A DNA stretch of 40,467 nt, taken from contig JALLBK010000355.1 in NCBI GenBank assembly GCA_036940085.1, positions 1 through 40,467 on the forward strand. Reading direction: 5' to 3'. Within the stretch, counting starts at the first letter, position 1; each line of letters opens with the position of its first letter. Shown one piece after another: positions 1 to 11,498 of this stretch. A model generated the notes under the pieces. That model was not told the DNA's origin. It worked only from the letters and a program-made list of their open reading frames with translations, and did no database searches. Made by a program: the position numbers and the translations under genes. This stretch comes from Discostella pseudostelligera (taxonomy: Eukaryota > Bacillariophyta > Thalassiosirophyceae > Thalassiosirales > Thalassiosiraceae).

Positions 1-1149
1 TTGGGGTGTGCCATTCTTGGCAATCGCCTCACGACGATTGAGCATTTCACACCAATCGCTTCCACCATCGCCATTGCAAATGAAACCAGGGCACACAATG
101 CTTTCGTCGACAACAGCAAGGATGATAGGAAATCCGTACAGTCATGTTTTGATGCTGTAAATCTGCTTTCGCGACACATTCACGAAGACCAAGAAACTCA
201 TGGACTTCGGAAATGCTCCTTGTCACTAGACGATAACTTTGGTTCCATCGATTTCCCGGGGCTTGATGACAACCTCATCAAAGCGTCGTTTGGGGGCCGA
301 CGAATATTCTTCATGGGAGATTCGACCACTAAGAACCTGCACAATTGGCTCTACCGTCTTTTGTTGAGAATGCATCATAAGTCATCATACAATATTTCAC
401 TTTTGTCCGATATGAATTTAAGTGATGCCATCTCCATGCTAGCGTCTGGACATCGATGTGCGTACTTTCCAAATCGTAAAGGTCAATATTGCGACGGTCC
501 GCAACCAAATCGTACCGAACTCAATGATCTGGACTTTAGAAGAAATAATGACGATTGTTCGAACAATCCCGATACGTATGAATCGATGAGAGACCATGAA
601 CCGGAAATCATTGTTGCGAATATTGGACTGTGGTTGTTGCACTTTCAAGCAAAAGGACGAGATCGGAAGGGTTGTGCTGCCAAGAAGTTTATTCAATACG
701 AGCATTGGCTTGAAGATACACTAAAAAGAGCTGAAGAGGTGGGTGCTCAAGCTCTCTTCTTCAAGACGACAAACACTGTTTGCAGCGACAAATTCACTGG
801 TGAATTTGCGAAGGCCGACAAATTATATGCAATGATGGATGATGATACATTGCTCGATTGCTTCAATCGTCTCAAATCAATGCAACAGGTAGATGAATTG
901 CCTGATGAAGACATTCACAACTACTGTGCAAACGGAACGCTCAACAATCGCGGCATTGCCCACCTGAATCAGCGCTTGTACGAGTTTGTTGAGTCACATA
1001 GAAACACCTCTTCACTTGCATTGCATGTCTTTGACGACAACTCTATCAAATCATGCGAATATACTGCATTGGGGGATGCAAGGCATTATCACCCACTGAA
1101 TCTTGTTCGAATACGGCTGCTCGCGCACTTGATATCATGCATTGAATGA
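1..1149 (+). CDS. SGNH/PC-esterase-like protein, 5' end outside window
   Basis: The frame is open from the first base to a TGA at 1147-1149. No credible ATG precedes the conserved part, so the N-terminus lies upstream of the window. Around residue 106 there is a GDST block after a hydrophobic strand (RRIFFMGDSTTKN), and near the C-terminus a DARH sequence fits the D-x-x-H pair. GDS plus DxxH are the catalytic motifs of SGNH hydrolases of the PC-esterase type (plant TBL/PMR5 and related carbohydrate O-acetyl enzymes). Family placement rests on these two motifs and their spacing only. The substrate is unknown; a role in modifying cell-surface polysaccharide is inference from the family. The 177 bases after the stop show no gene. 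Confidence 0.55.
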   Translation: MGCAILGNRLTTIEHFTPIASTIAIANETRAHNAFVDNSKDDRKSVQSCFDAVNLLSRHIHEDQETHGLRKCSLSLDDNFGSIDFPGLDDNLIKASFGGRRIFFMGDSTTKNLHNWLYRLLLRMHHKSSYNISLLSDMNLSDAISMLASGHRCAYFPNRKGQYCDGPQPNRTELNDLDFRRNNDDCSNNPDTYESMRDHEPEIIVANIGLWLLHFQAKGRDRKGCAAKKFIQYEHWLEDTLKRAEEVGAQALFFKTTNTVCSDKFTGEFAKADKLYAMMDDDTLLDCFNRLKSMQQVDELPDEDIHNYCANGTLNNRGIAHLNQRLYEFVESHRNTSSLALHVFDDNSIKSCEYTALGDARHYHPLNLVRIRLLAHLISCIE

Positions 1150-1326
1150 ACAGACACTGATTTCTTTGAGCACACACCTTGAGAACGTCTTGAATTAATA
1201 AGAAGAATATTTGATATCATTACTACCTTACATTCGAGTGAGTCTGACTTAGCATTAAGACTTTGAGTGGATCATCCGAAATCATTACAGAGAAGTGATT
1301 GAAGAACCTGTTATCTGTTATTGACA

Positions 1327-1653
1327 TCACTGCTCTACAAGTGATCTTGCTATTGCTTCAGCTATCTGTTCTTCTTCCCTTTGAAACCCAAATTGAGCAT
1401 GATGCGGCTGCCTTATCCGCGCACCGGATCCAGTGATGGGTCTCGAATTATTTCTCCCTAACCCATCAGTGAATAGCGCGCGCGGGACCACAAAAAATAC
1501 AATTATGTACATGGCAGGATATAGTAATCGAGTTGTCAATTGAGACAGAATTCTCCAGAGACGAGTTGCGACACTTCCTGATGTGATGGAGATCCATGCT
1601 GCATAACAAACAACAACTGTCCGCAAAGAGCGCAGATTTCTCCGCGAAATAGA
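1327..1653 (-). other. Probable last exon of the RBR gene: membrane segment plus UIM-like motif
   Basis: This stretch is open in the same frame as the shifted RING2 of the gene upstream, separated from it only by a TAA at 1654-1656. It encodes a hydrophobic segment (LLYPAMYIIVFFVVP) and a C-terminal EEEQIAEAIARSL, which resembles a ubiquitin-interacting motif (acidic run, A-x-x-x-S core). A ubiquitin-binding motif right after a ubiquitin-ligase region suggests one gene, with an intron removing the TAA. I could not find a donor/acceptor pair of matching phase, so the exact join is open. Confidence 0.4.
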
Positions 1654-3141
1654 TTAAGCACGGTCAATCCGCTCGACCAATGTCAGCCCTACTTCTTGAT
1701 CCCTCAGCAGGGATCCAACTCCAATGGCATTGCCAAACGGAGCCCCGTTCTTGCACTGAAAGGCTTTACATGATGTTCTAGTTCTCATGCACGCCCAGCA
1801 AAATTCCACACGACATCTCCCACATCGAACATGGTTGCATCCTCATCCTTCATTATTGGGCTTGAACAACCTGGACATGGACGTGTGTGTGACAGCTTCC
1901 ATTGCTGAGTGGCGGCTTCCGCTCCTGCGTTCGAGGATGCTCCACCTCCAAGCTGTAACTCCGACGAGGCTTCAAGGTCGAAGTCTTTGAAACAACAGGG
2001 ACAATTTACACTGATTGGACTCATGAGACCTTTCCTTGCCATGACTGAAAAAATAACACCAAGCGCGTGTGGCAGGATGGGAAGTAGCAAAGAAGGAATT
2101 AATGCTGATGCAATCTGAAGAGCGACGGCAATTTGACCACCGTTGGACATTGAATTTTCGCTGGAAGAACAATACAAGTAGTAAATTGCGTAGGATAGTA
2201 GAACAGCCATTGCTGATGGTGCCCCAGTCAATTTCAGGAGACGTTCGGCGTTTGCTTCTCTTTCGTCATTTATTACGGCAAGACACTCGGGAGTTACAAA
2301 ACCACCCCCTTGATTGTTGTTGTGTTTGTTTGATTGATCCACGGGATTACGATCACTGCAATGTGGACATGGTCGAAAATCTCCCATTGATCTTAGCATC
2401 TCATCCCTCACTTTGTTGTCCCACCGTTCCAACACATCAAGAGCTTGTCTGCCAATGGCATCACTTTCGTTTCCTGAGTCAACAATAAAACCCTTTCTTT
2501 TGCTTCGAATCGGTGACAGTGTAGGTGTGGTACTCTGTTTCGCAAATGTAGATTTCGTTGCACATCCGCTCTGGGCGGGTCTCTGTTTGTCCAATGCAGC
2601 CGTTGCATCCTCTACCCGAAGTAGTCGTGGGCAACATGGACATTTCAATGCGCCAGAATGGTTTGGATCTGATATGAGCGATGCAGCATATTCTTGCAAG
2701 CATTCCTATCAATATACATAAACATTAGGTCATAGATCTGGAGACGGCAAGTAGACAGCAAGAATTTCCTCACCCTGCACACTGCATGTCTACAAGACTT
2801 TGTGATATACCAGTCGGTCTCAGAGGCGGGTTTTTCAAGACAGACTGGGCAAACAGAAGGTGTGGTGTTGCTTTTGAATTGTAATTTGAGACACCTCCAA
2901 GCGTCACCGATAACGAAGTTGTCTGGACCATCCAGACGTCCGGCGGAAGTTTTCCACTGAAAAAAGGGGAAGAAATAAAAATCATATGATGAGCATCCGA
3001 CAAGTGCAATGAGGTCTGCTCACAGGTAGCGGTAGCATTTGTAATGGCAATGAAGCTTACGTTGTCACTACCTGCCGTCTTGGAAGCCGAGGAGAGGAGA
3101 GCGCGATATTTGTCCTTAGTAGTTGTTGCGGCGGGCTTCAT
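1654..3141 (-). CDS. Membrane-associated RBR/RING-type E3 ubiquitin ligase-like protein, frameshifted in last RING
   Basis: Three exons fit by splice site and phase: 3141-3061 (ATG, 27 codons), 2956-2774 and 2705 onward. Exon 2 ends in the first RING (CPVCLEK, then SCRHAVC) and exon 3 continues it (RECLQEY, then CPCC). Next come a cysteine cluster (RPCPHC), two hydrophobic segments likely to span a membrane (about AMAVLLSYAIYYLYC and ALIPSLLLPILPHALGVIF), a CPCC cluster and a terminal RING2-like block starting CPGCSSPIMKDE. As sequenced, exon 3 stops at 1785. One base appears missing near 1841: the other frame carries GCNHVRCGRC and EFCWACM exactly where RING2 should continue, then stays open to a TAA at 1654-1656. 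Ubiquitin transfer is the known role of RBR proteins. The break may be a sequencing error or a real lesion; intact neighbours favour error. Confidence 0.7.
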
Positions 3142-3717
3142 AATGATATTAATATACTACAGTTCCAAATGATTTGAATTTCCCGGCCCAGAGCGGCAAT
3201 AATTTGCCTCACTGGAGGGCAAATTGCCTTCTGTGGGCCAAATCTACGTAGGAATAGTACAAAGTTACCTTTCCTGCCAAATCTCACCCCACACACCCTA
3301 CACGTACACGGCAACACCATGGTCATTGCCGCCGACTCTCCCTCCTCGTATTGATCTCCCCTCCTCGCCCCCCTACACGGCCATCGCAATCACTTTAACA
3401 TGATCGCCGTCTACATGCTGTCTCTCCTTTAGTGTTGGTGTCGTTCGCTGCCGTTCCTGTCGCCGTCGGAATCGATTTTGCCATTCGTCCTCGTCGTCGT
3501 CATCGTCGATTGTCGTTGGTCGTCGCCGCCGCCGTCTACTTATACTTACCCAACGAGCGCATCCACTGCCCATCTAAAGACCTTCTAATATCCAGGCACG
3601 CCACAAAATCTCAACATTTTATTACTCTACAGAGGGAGGATCCGGCGTATTATTATTTCAGAGAGGAATGCAACAATATCTTTATCATTATTGATTCAAT
3701 ATCGATAGGGTGGAATA
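3142..3717. promoter_or_regulatory. Divergent intergenic region between RBR gene and LRR gene
   Basis: Shared upstream region of two genes that face away from each other. It holds a trinucleotide-rich CGTCGT/CGCCGC stretch at about 3450-3540. Short open frames here are low-complexity by-products of that repeat. No clear regulatory motif was seen. Confidence 0.4.
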
Positions 3718-5101
3718 ATGGCGAGCGATGATGGCAATGAATCTGACGGCATCGATGAAAGTGAAAGCGGCGAAAGTATTGACGATGTAGAATCCGAAAA
3801 CTGCAGTGAAGATTGGGATGAAGAATTCCACAAGGATGAGGATGACGATGAGAATTACGACTATGACTTTGACGATGGTTGCGCTATCGTCGATTTGTAT
3901 TTTGGGCGTAAATTTCATCTATCTCACGGTGGTTACCATGACCAAGCGATTCAATTCTTGATTTAGAAGACGACGCAGATACAATGATGCTGCTAGAGAG
4001 CGTTGAGCCATGGGATCTCGTCAGCTATTGGTGATAATGAATGGCTGAAAATTATAGAAGTCAACTACGGTATGCGAGGCGAAGAAACTTGGCTTGGCCA
4101 ATTGTGTCAAGGCCTCGTCCGCAATCGCAGCATTGAACTGTTGAGACTTCAGACGTTTTATCGAGTGCCTGGTTTGGATGTATTCCAAGTTCTCACTCCA
4201 TTTTTGAGCACAATTGCAACCTGCGCTTCGTAAAGCAGGACCACGGACTTTCTCCTCTCTGGTAAATGTGCTGACGGAATGCAAAACTTGTCGATTGGAG
4301 GGNTAAAGCAGGACCACGGACTTTCTCCTCTCTGGTAAATGTGCTGACGGAATGCAAAACTTGTCGATTGGAGGGACTTAGCATCGGAAGCCATTCTATT
4401 TCAGTTGAGGGAATAGTGGTGTTCCTTGATTCATTGATCAATAAATCCAGTTTACTGGAGCTCCGTTTACAGCACATGAACCTTCAGACAATGGGTTGTG
4501 AATCATTGGCCAAGTTGATCGAGAATTCAGCATCGAACATTCAAACGCTGAAACTATTGGACGTTCGTCTTGACGCGAATGGTGTTGCTTGCCTGGGTAA
4601 TGCATTGGCCTTCAACAAAACTTTACAATATTCTCCTTGCTTGAAGAAACTGCATTTGTATCTTGTACAGGAAGTTGTGAACACAGTGTTTGATAGGGCA
4701 TGGGAGGTGCTTGATCGTGTACTTTGTGACAAGACGGATATTGTTAGTACTTACTTTTTGAATCACACTCTTGAACGTTTGATGATCAGGGATCATGTCT
4801 GGGATGATAATCGATTTATATTGCTCGGTGTTGAGAAACATATCCCGTATGATATTCAAGTATCATTGGCATTAGATGGAAATAAGGACAAGGTAGAAGT
4901 TGCCCGTCAAAAGATATTGAAGGTCATTTTCAAGGGGGGCATGCAGACTTCCGTGTCTTTGCTTGTATGCCAGAGTCTGTTTTGGTTCATGCCATCGAGT
5001 GGATGGGCAGAAATAATAAGCCTGGACTTAAAATGATGTATGATTTTGTTCGAGGATACCCAACACTGTTTTGCACTCGAGATGGGTCAGGTGATGTGTG
5101 A
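3718..5101 (+). pseudogene. Diatom-type leucine-rich-repeat protein, broken by several frameshifts
   Basis: The gene starts at an ATG with an acidic head (MASDDGNESDGIDE). It runs through the phrases expected of diatom LRR proteins: AIGDNEWLKIIEV, GLVRNRSIELLRL, LTPFLEHNCNLRF, then repeats such as LLELRLQHMNLQTMGCESL and IQTLKLLDVRLDANGVACL, and a tail resembling HAIEWMGRNN plus LKMMYDFVRGYPTLF. These pieces lie in different frames. Shifts are needed near 3945, 4020, 4204 (in a T-run), around the N at 4303, and at the six-G run 4934-4939. Homologous text continues without a gap on both sides of most shifts, so introns do not explain them. Either it is a pseudogene or this stretch is badly sequenced. 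LRR proteins bind other proteins; the partner is unknown. Confidence 0.65.
4231..4375. repeat. Perfect 72-bp direct repeat around a single N (assembly join)
   Basis: Positions 4231-4302 and 4304-4375 are identical, separated only by the N at 4303. This is what appears when two overlapping contig ends are placed side by side instead of being merged. It lies inside the LRR gene and adds 73 bases there. Confidence 0.9.
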
Positions 5102-5237
5102 TGTGGCGGTAAAGAAGAGGAAGTGTTCGTAGATAATCCAAATAGTACACATGTGTTCATCATTGGCTAGCAATCTCTTTGAACAACATCTGCAATTCTC
5201 AGGGATCAAGGAGCAATATGTATAATATTTAAGATTA

Positions 5238-8200
5238 TTATGTCACGGGCGGCAATTCTCCTCGGGAGTATGAACCACTGTCACCGAATTGGTCGTTTTC
5301 ATAAACTTCAGACTCGTCATATTCTCCCAGACCATCCAGGTTTTCATCTGCGTAACTAGCACTACCTCTCGATGACGCTGCGGACTCACTTTCTCCCTGA
5401 CTACCCGATTCTGCTACACTATTAGAACCAGATCCAGATAATGCACTGTTGTAAGAACTGTTGTATGATTGGCTTTGAGAACCAGCAGTACCTGATGAAT
5501 TTGACTGTTGGTATGACCCGGTTCCGTCCGAGCCTTCCCAACTAGAACCACCAGAGCTCTGATTGAAATCTTGGTCTTGAGAATCACCATACATTGGGTC
5601 TGGGATTTGATTGGGATAATCTAATCCGGTGCCGTAGTATTGATCAAAGTGTTGATTGGGAGGCAAATGATTCTGATGTGGTTGTTGGGTGTGGTTATTG
5701 CTTTGGAGATTGCCGTCATTCGGGCCAAATGGATCGAACCCAGGTTGAGCTTGTGGATTATCTTTGTACACCCGTGCTTCGTTTTGGGCATGCGGGTCAT
5801 AAATAGGATCTGTTCGGCCGTTGAAATTCATTCCTTCACTTATAGAGACATTGGCATTGAAGGAATTGTAGTGGTTCGGATCATCCTTGCTGTATGTTTT
5901 GCATGTGACCTTCGATGACCATGACACGCTGTTTTGTTTTGGGTTGATAAATTTCGATCTCCTTAGTGCTGACTTCGCTGCCCCTTCGGCACCGTCGACT
6001 GCTACTTCTCCTGGTGGCCAATGTCGGATTTGACCAAAAGCACCGTGGCACATATCTTCTCTGCCCTTCATCAGTTGCTCCGCGTCTCTAGTCAAATCGT
6101 AAAATGAATGCGAACGATTGGGATCGCTCCAGTCCAATAAACTTTCGTCAACATTGTCAATATTGACCGCCAACAACGGATGTGCAAAACGGTCACTAGT
6201 TACTTGAGGTGCATACGTTGAAATCGTTCCCACTTGGCTGTAAGGAATACCCTGCACTTTTCCGACGGACTAACAGCGAGAACAATAACATCAGCGAAGT
6301 GCAGATGCACAAGGTCGCAACAATTCATCATTCTCACCTTGTGCGAGGTGCCAAAAAGATGTTTGATTGACCTCAAAATTCGGTACAATAAAAACAATCC
6401 AAAGACTCCAATCACTCCTACGCTCACCCATCCGTAAATTTCAGTCAGCTGCATTTGTTCACTGGTCATCCACTCTGCGCCAGGAGGAGGAATAGCGGGA
6501 AATGAAAATTGGTTTCCGGGCCCAATGAATTGGTTGCAGAAGTAATAAGAACGCGACCCAGGCTCAATGACTGCAATTGACTCTTGTCCCTCGCCGTCGG
6601 TGATTTTCCAGTTACCGTAGTACGCAGAGGGCGAAGTGTTCTCTGAGCACAGGTTGTCAAAAGGGAATCCTGAATACCAATACGACGAAGCAACCCCCAG
6701 AGCGGCAATCGCACTAGACATCAGATAAATTCGACTGAACATGGCGACGGATGGTCCTAGCATTGGCGCTGGCTTCCACGTTCGCATGAGACTAAACTTG
6801 TCCACGTAAAAACTGACAAAGAGGATGGTTGCGCATAGGAAGAATGTACCGGGGTAGATTGCGCAATAATAAAACGTAAGGAACAACGTTTTAGACATGT
6901 TGGTGTAGCGTTCGGCAATACTGTATTCGGTCCCACTCATAAGAAGATTCATTCGTTCTTGAGTTCGAGCACGAGGCGCAAGGAAGTGCCGATTGAAGTT
7001 ACTCACAGGATCAGCCAGCTGCAAAACGTTGGAAGTGACAAGATCGGCAAAGAAGATAATGTACACTGATTGCAGCAAATGCTCTGGTCCTTCAGTAATA
7101 GTGGATGTGAAGGGCGTGATGATGGTGATAACAATGGCGGTGATGACCCAACGGAATATTGCAATCTTGATGTAGAGCGATATCTGTTTCCCAGCCTCAG
7201 AAGAATGAGACTCAAAATGGGTAACCGCCTTGGCAATCATAGGGAAAATTGCGTTTGCAACTGATATCGCCAACGCTGCATACATAACACCATTCCGACG
7301 ACATAGGTAAACTATCGCCGCCACAGCAACGATGACCGCGAGGCTGATTATTGTTGAGAAAGTAATTTGTTTGATTTTTGTACTCCATCTCTCGTCAAGG
7401 TCCATCCATCTGATGGCACTGGGCTCTTCTGCCTCGCGCACTAGTAGTACGTGTTCACCGCGGAAGAGTAAGTTGGAGTTGATCCGATGTGTGTTGTTTC
7501 GCATTGCTGTCATGGCACCTACAGTCATTCTGGACAGCACCTGACGCTGGGTGGCCTCTGTTTCAAAGGTACAAAATACTCGAGTTGCCCGATAATCCTG
7601 TTGCACAAGTCCTTGGATTCGGGTGTTGAGTACAGTCAATCGATCAACCAGCTCTGGAATGCCAGGCGACAGCATTGATTGCAACCTGCCGAGAAATAGC
7701 CTCCCGTGTTCAATCTTTGCGGCTCGTTGTGATAAAGTCAGCGTGCTGAGGTTCACATCGTCGTCAATCAACTCTTCAATATCAGATAGTACGTCTCGCC
7801 TCTGTGCCAATGCCTTAACTAGCAAATCATTGTCGATTGTCACCGTGCAACATGTTAGATGACCACCGAATCTAGTCTCGAAGAATTCCTTCCATTCCTC
7901 GGGCTCAGTCGCGTCGGCGGGTGGATTGAATATCTCAATAGAGTAGTCCTGCGCAGTTTGTTCTTGTTCGTCGTATGTGATTTGTTTCCGTCGTTGATAC
8001 AATGTCAGAGCTCCAAAAGCAAATAAAATAAACCCCAAGCTTGCCATATTCATTAGTCCCACCCGAAATGTTGCCCCATCGCACGCATTCTTGAGTGCAA
8101 AAACAAGAGTTTGCAATTCTCCATCGGGCGTGACAGTCGCCGTACCTCCAATCCGACTTCGTGAATAATGAAATTCATCAATACTGCAATTGGGACATGG

Positions 8201-9814
8201 CACCCAAACCTGTTCCGTGCAAATGGCACTTCCCTTCAAAAGATAATCAATGCCAGGCTGACTGTTGGAGTACGCATCACTTGCATAGTACAAGATGTTC
8301 GGTAGATTGATGCAGCCGGCAACCAGCGCGATGAATGCCACTGCACGAAGCGATGAGAAGTATAGTCCCACACCAATCCCAAAGTCACCCAATTGAGATA
8401 ATGGAGTAAAGAATGGAGAGTACAGCCTCGTGGGTACATTGGATTCTCCCGGCTTGGCACGGTTCAAGTTTCCCTTGTGAACCAGTCTCTGCTGCCGCAC
8501 ACCCGCACTCCGGGCTGCTGGTACCCTTTCATACTTTGGTTTTGAAGAAGAAGAAGTGTACAACCAATCATCGACATCACTATCGCCGTTGCTAACTGCA
8601 TCATCTCCCGCATCGGTGCTCGTTTCGTCGCTTTCATACACTGACACATTGGAGCGATTTTTTCTCCCCCGGTCACTTCGTTTCTGTGTAGATACTGATG
8701 ATGATGTAGGCATGCTACCATCGGCATTTTTTATGATGAAACGTGGCAAAATAGAGTGTTCAAAATATGCCCATGCATTCTGTAATCCCCTCCCCTGTTG
8801 ATCCCAGTGCTTCTTCTTCCCCCGAGGTTGGTACCAAGAATACTGTTGCAACCACAATGCAATTCTTCGACCACGTGTCATCTCGGAGGGTGGGTCGTTG
8901 AGGAAGGGCGAATCTGAAAATTTGTGTTGGTTCATACCTGGCGATTCGTACTCTTCCTCCTCGCCGTTGTCATCGTCGTCATCATCGTCGACATCATCTT
9001 CTACCGAAAAGCGTGAGGAATCTCGAGTGGACGTACTCCCAGTCCTATCCGAACTGTAAACGGAACTATCATAGCTCTGACTAAACTCCGTATAATTGTC
9101 TTGTGCCGATGTAGCTACTGCTTCCGCCGCTGCAGTCAATTCCCTCCTTTCCATCTCTGATCTTTGTTTCGTCATTTCCAACTCTTGCTTCAATTGCCGT
9201 TCCCGTTCTTCCAAATTTTGCAACTCCATACCCCGCAGTGTCCGTTCTTCGACTAGCTTTTGCAATGCCAACTTGGCTGCCTCCTCAACCATTTCTTTAT
9301 TCCGTCCCTCCTCATCGGCCTTGGTTGCCATTTCTATTTGTAGCTGAGTAGCCCGCTCTCGTTCCTCCTCGACACGTGCTAATTCATTATCTAATTCGGC
9401 AACTCGATCGGCACAATCTTTTTCCATCATTTCGAGTACCGTTCGTAATGCCTCCTCCTGTGCCACCCGTGACTCCATGGCATCTTGTTCTGACTTTGAT
9501 TTGTATTCTACTAGTTTCTCCTCGGAGACTTGTGCCAATAGGAACATGGACTCTTGATGTGCACGTACAAGCTCGGAACGATCATTTTTCATCTCACGTA
9601 TTTGAAGACGGAGGTTGCTAACCTCGTCGAGCAGTCGATCATTCTCGGCGGTATATTTCGTAAGACGAGTTTGTGACTCGCGGATTTTACTTTCATATTT
9701 GGACCGTTCGTTGACGATGACGGAGGCCACGGCTTCTTTGACGACACGTTCCCGAGCGGCGGAGGAAGAGCCGGCCGATTCGCGGGAGGAGCTACGGGAG
9801 TATTTGTGCTCCAT
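5238..9814 (-). CDS. OSCA/TMEM63/CSC1-like mechanosensitive cation channel with N-terminal coiled coil
   Basis: ATG at 9814-9812; exon 1 runs to 6338, a 68-nt intron lies at 6337-6270 (GTGAGA..TTAG), and exon 2 is 6269-5238, giving about 1502 residues. Residues about 25-255 are heptad-like and rich in E, K, R and L (long coiled coil), followed by an acidic stretch. The first membrane segment is near 481-505 and the second near 583-606. The large cytosolic loop ends in EEPSAIRWMDLDERW, close to the family's P-S-x-I-x-W signature. About seven more hydrophobic segments follow; the one near 975-1005 (YYCAIYPGTFFL, then FYVDKF) matches the conserved channel core. Exon 2 encodes only a disordered S/G/N/Q-rich tail of about 340 residues. 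Family members open to membrane tension or osmotic stress and pass calcium and other cations. The coiled-coil head is not usual for the family. Confidence 0.7.
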
Positions 9815-10147
9815 TGTTGGACAATTGAATTGACTAGATTCAGATACCGCCAAAAGAATGTAGAGAGATTGACGCACGCTGGAGCCTCTTTGTAGCGAGG
9901 TGATTGAAGCTGCTGGTTGGTGCTGGCTAGAGATGAGAGGGATTAGGTGGTCCTACCAGCCCGGCATCACCATCGTCATCGTCATCAAAATTATTTGAGT
10001 GTCTGTGTCTGTGTGGCAGATCTTTGGGGGGCTGGTCATTTTGGAATGGGATCGATCTTTACGTAGCGACGACGACGCACGACGGTGCCGATCGATACTG
10101 CTGGTAGCAACAGGTAACCATCAATTCAAACAAAACAAGCTGGGGTG
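9815..10147. promoter_or_regulatory. Divergent promoter region, OSCA-like gene and phytyltransferase gene
   Basis: This 333-base spacer lies between two start codons facing away from each other. It holds a short GTCTGTGTCTGTGTGG repeat near 10001-10017 and a GACGACGACGCACGACGG stretch near 10068-10085. No defined factor site was recognised. Confidence 0.4.
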
Positions 10148-11498
10148 ATGGCGGCGCTCTCCTGTATCCTTCATGTACTGGCAGTATACACACTTCTTTG
10201 CCAGGTATTCGTATCACGGACGCATGGGTTTTGTCCAGCAGCCCGTCGGCCGCCTGCTTTAATCATCAGCAAAGTCGGCCCCTCTGATGTGCGCAATGCG
10301 TCGCCTTCTCATCATGGCACATTTCGACATAATCGTTCGCGAGTTGCCGCCCTATCCATCGGCTCAGAAGGTGACGAAGGCCTCCCCAACGATATCACTG
10401 TAAATAATGACAAAGTGGAAAAGAGGTCATCGCCACCACCCTTTCCTCTCGTGCTATGGCGCTTCACCCGACCCCACACCATCATTGGCTCTGCAATTGC
10501 AATTCCATCAATATTCCTCCTCGCGGCTCCAACATACCAATCATTCTTTACACTACGCAGTTTCTCGTCACTCATTTATGCTGCAGTGCCGTCGCTGTTT
10601 ATGAATCTATACATTACTGGTCTGAATCAAATTACCGATGTGGAAATTGACAAAATCAATGTGAGTGCACCTTGAACCTTGATCTACCATATGCTTTTGT
10701 CTTTTATTATTGAATAATCCCGCCATCTAACCTCAAAGTTACATCCCGATTTTTCAATGTGTGTAGAAACCAGAATTGCCCATTGCCAAGGGTGATTTGA
10801 ATTACTCAACAGCCTGCATTGTGGTATTGGTGGCACTGGCAATATCATTGGCAATGAGTGTCATTCATCCCATCTTCAGCTCGAGCGGACTACAATTGGC
10901 ACTTTGGGGGTCTTGTCTCTTGGGGACTTTATATTCACTTCCACCATTTCGAATGAAAAAGCATCCACTATTAGCTGCCTTTTGTATTGTTGCCGTACGA
11001 GGTACGATTATCAATGCTGGATTCTACAGCCACGCCGTGGCAACGGCATTTGATTCTGTCCCCCAAATCACGGGAGTGTTGGGTTGCCTATTGCATGATT
11101 GGAAGTGTGCATTCTCGAGTATCTTCTTTGCTATCTTTGGAATAGTTATTGCCTTGATGAAAGATGTTCCTGACATACATGGAGATCGGACATTTAATAT
11201 CCGATCATTCACTGTCCGATTGGGACAGAAACGCGTCTTTGGTGTTGCTAAAAATTTGCTAGCATTATTGTTTGGTGTCGTTGGGGGAGCACTAATGAAG
11301 ATGACAACCATGGCACCAGACTTGTCAGTGACAGTAAGGAGAGGGTTGGTAGGATTGTGTTGTTGGGCGGCTGGATGGTGGGTAAACAAGGCAGCCGTGG
11401 CTGTCGATGCGGAGGACAGTGAGGGAGTGTACAATTACTACATGAAACTGTGGAATCTATTCTATCTCTCCTACTTGGCACTCCCTTTTGTCAGTTAG
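10148..11498 (+). CDS. HPT: Homogentisate phytyltransferase (UbiA family), plastid-targeted
   Basis: Exon 1 is 10148-10660, the intron is 10661-10766 (GTGAGT..GTGTAG), and exon 2 is 10767-11498: 414 residues, phase 0 at the join. The enzyme joins homogentisate and phytyl diphosphate, the committed step to tocopherol. The first aspartate motif NQITDVEIDKIN (about 160-171) ends exactly at the splice site; the second, KDVPDIHGD, is near 302-310 and is followed by FTVRLGQKRVF. That second block is much closer to plant HPT than to the solanesyl-type enzyme. Several hydrophobic helices fit the membrane-embedded UbiA fold. The N-terminus has a hydrophobic signal ending in SRTHGF followed by a basic, serine-rich stretch, as in diatom bipartite plastid targeting, though the F is in HGF rather than the textbook ASAF context. 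Confidence 0.88.

Noticed and set aside
3718..3966. Separate small acidic protein
   Set aside because: The expected LRR-family text continues downstream in another frame, so this is the head of the broken LRR gene.
10312..10575. Minus-strand frame opposite phytyltransferase exon 1
   Set aside because: The plus strand has a clear family match with conserved aspartate motifs; the opposite frame has none.
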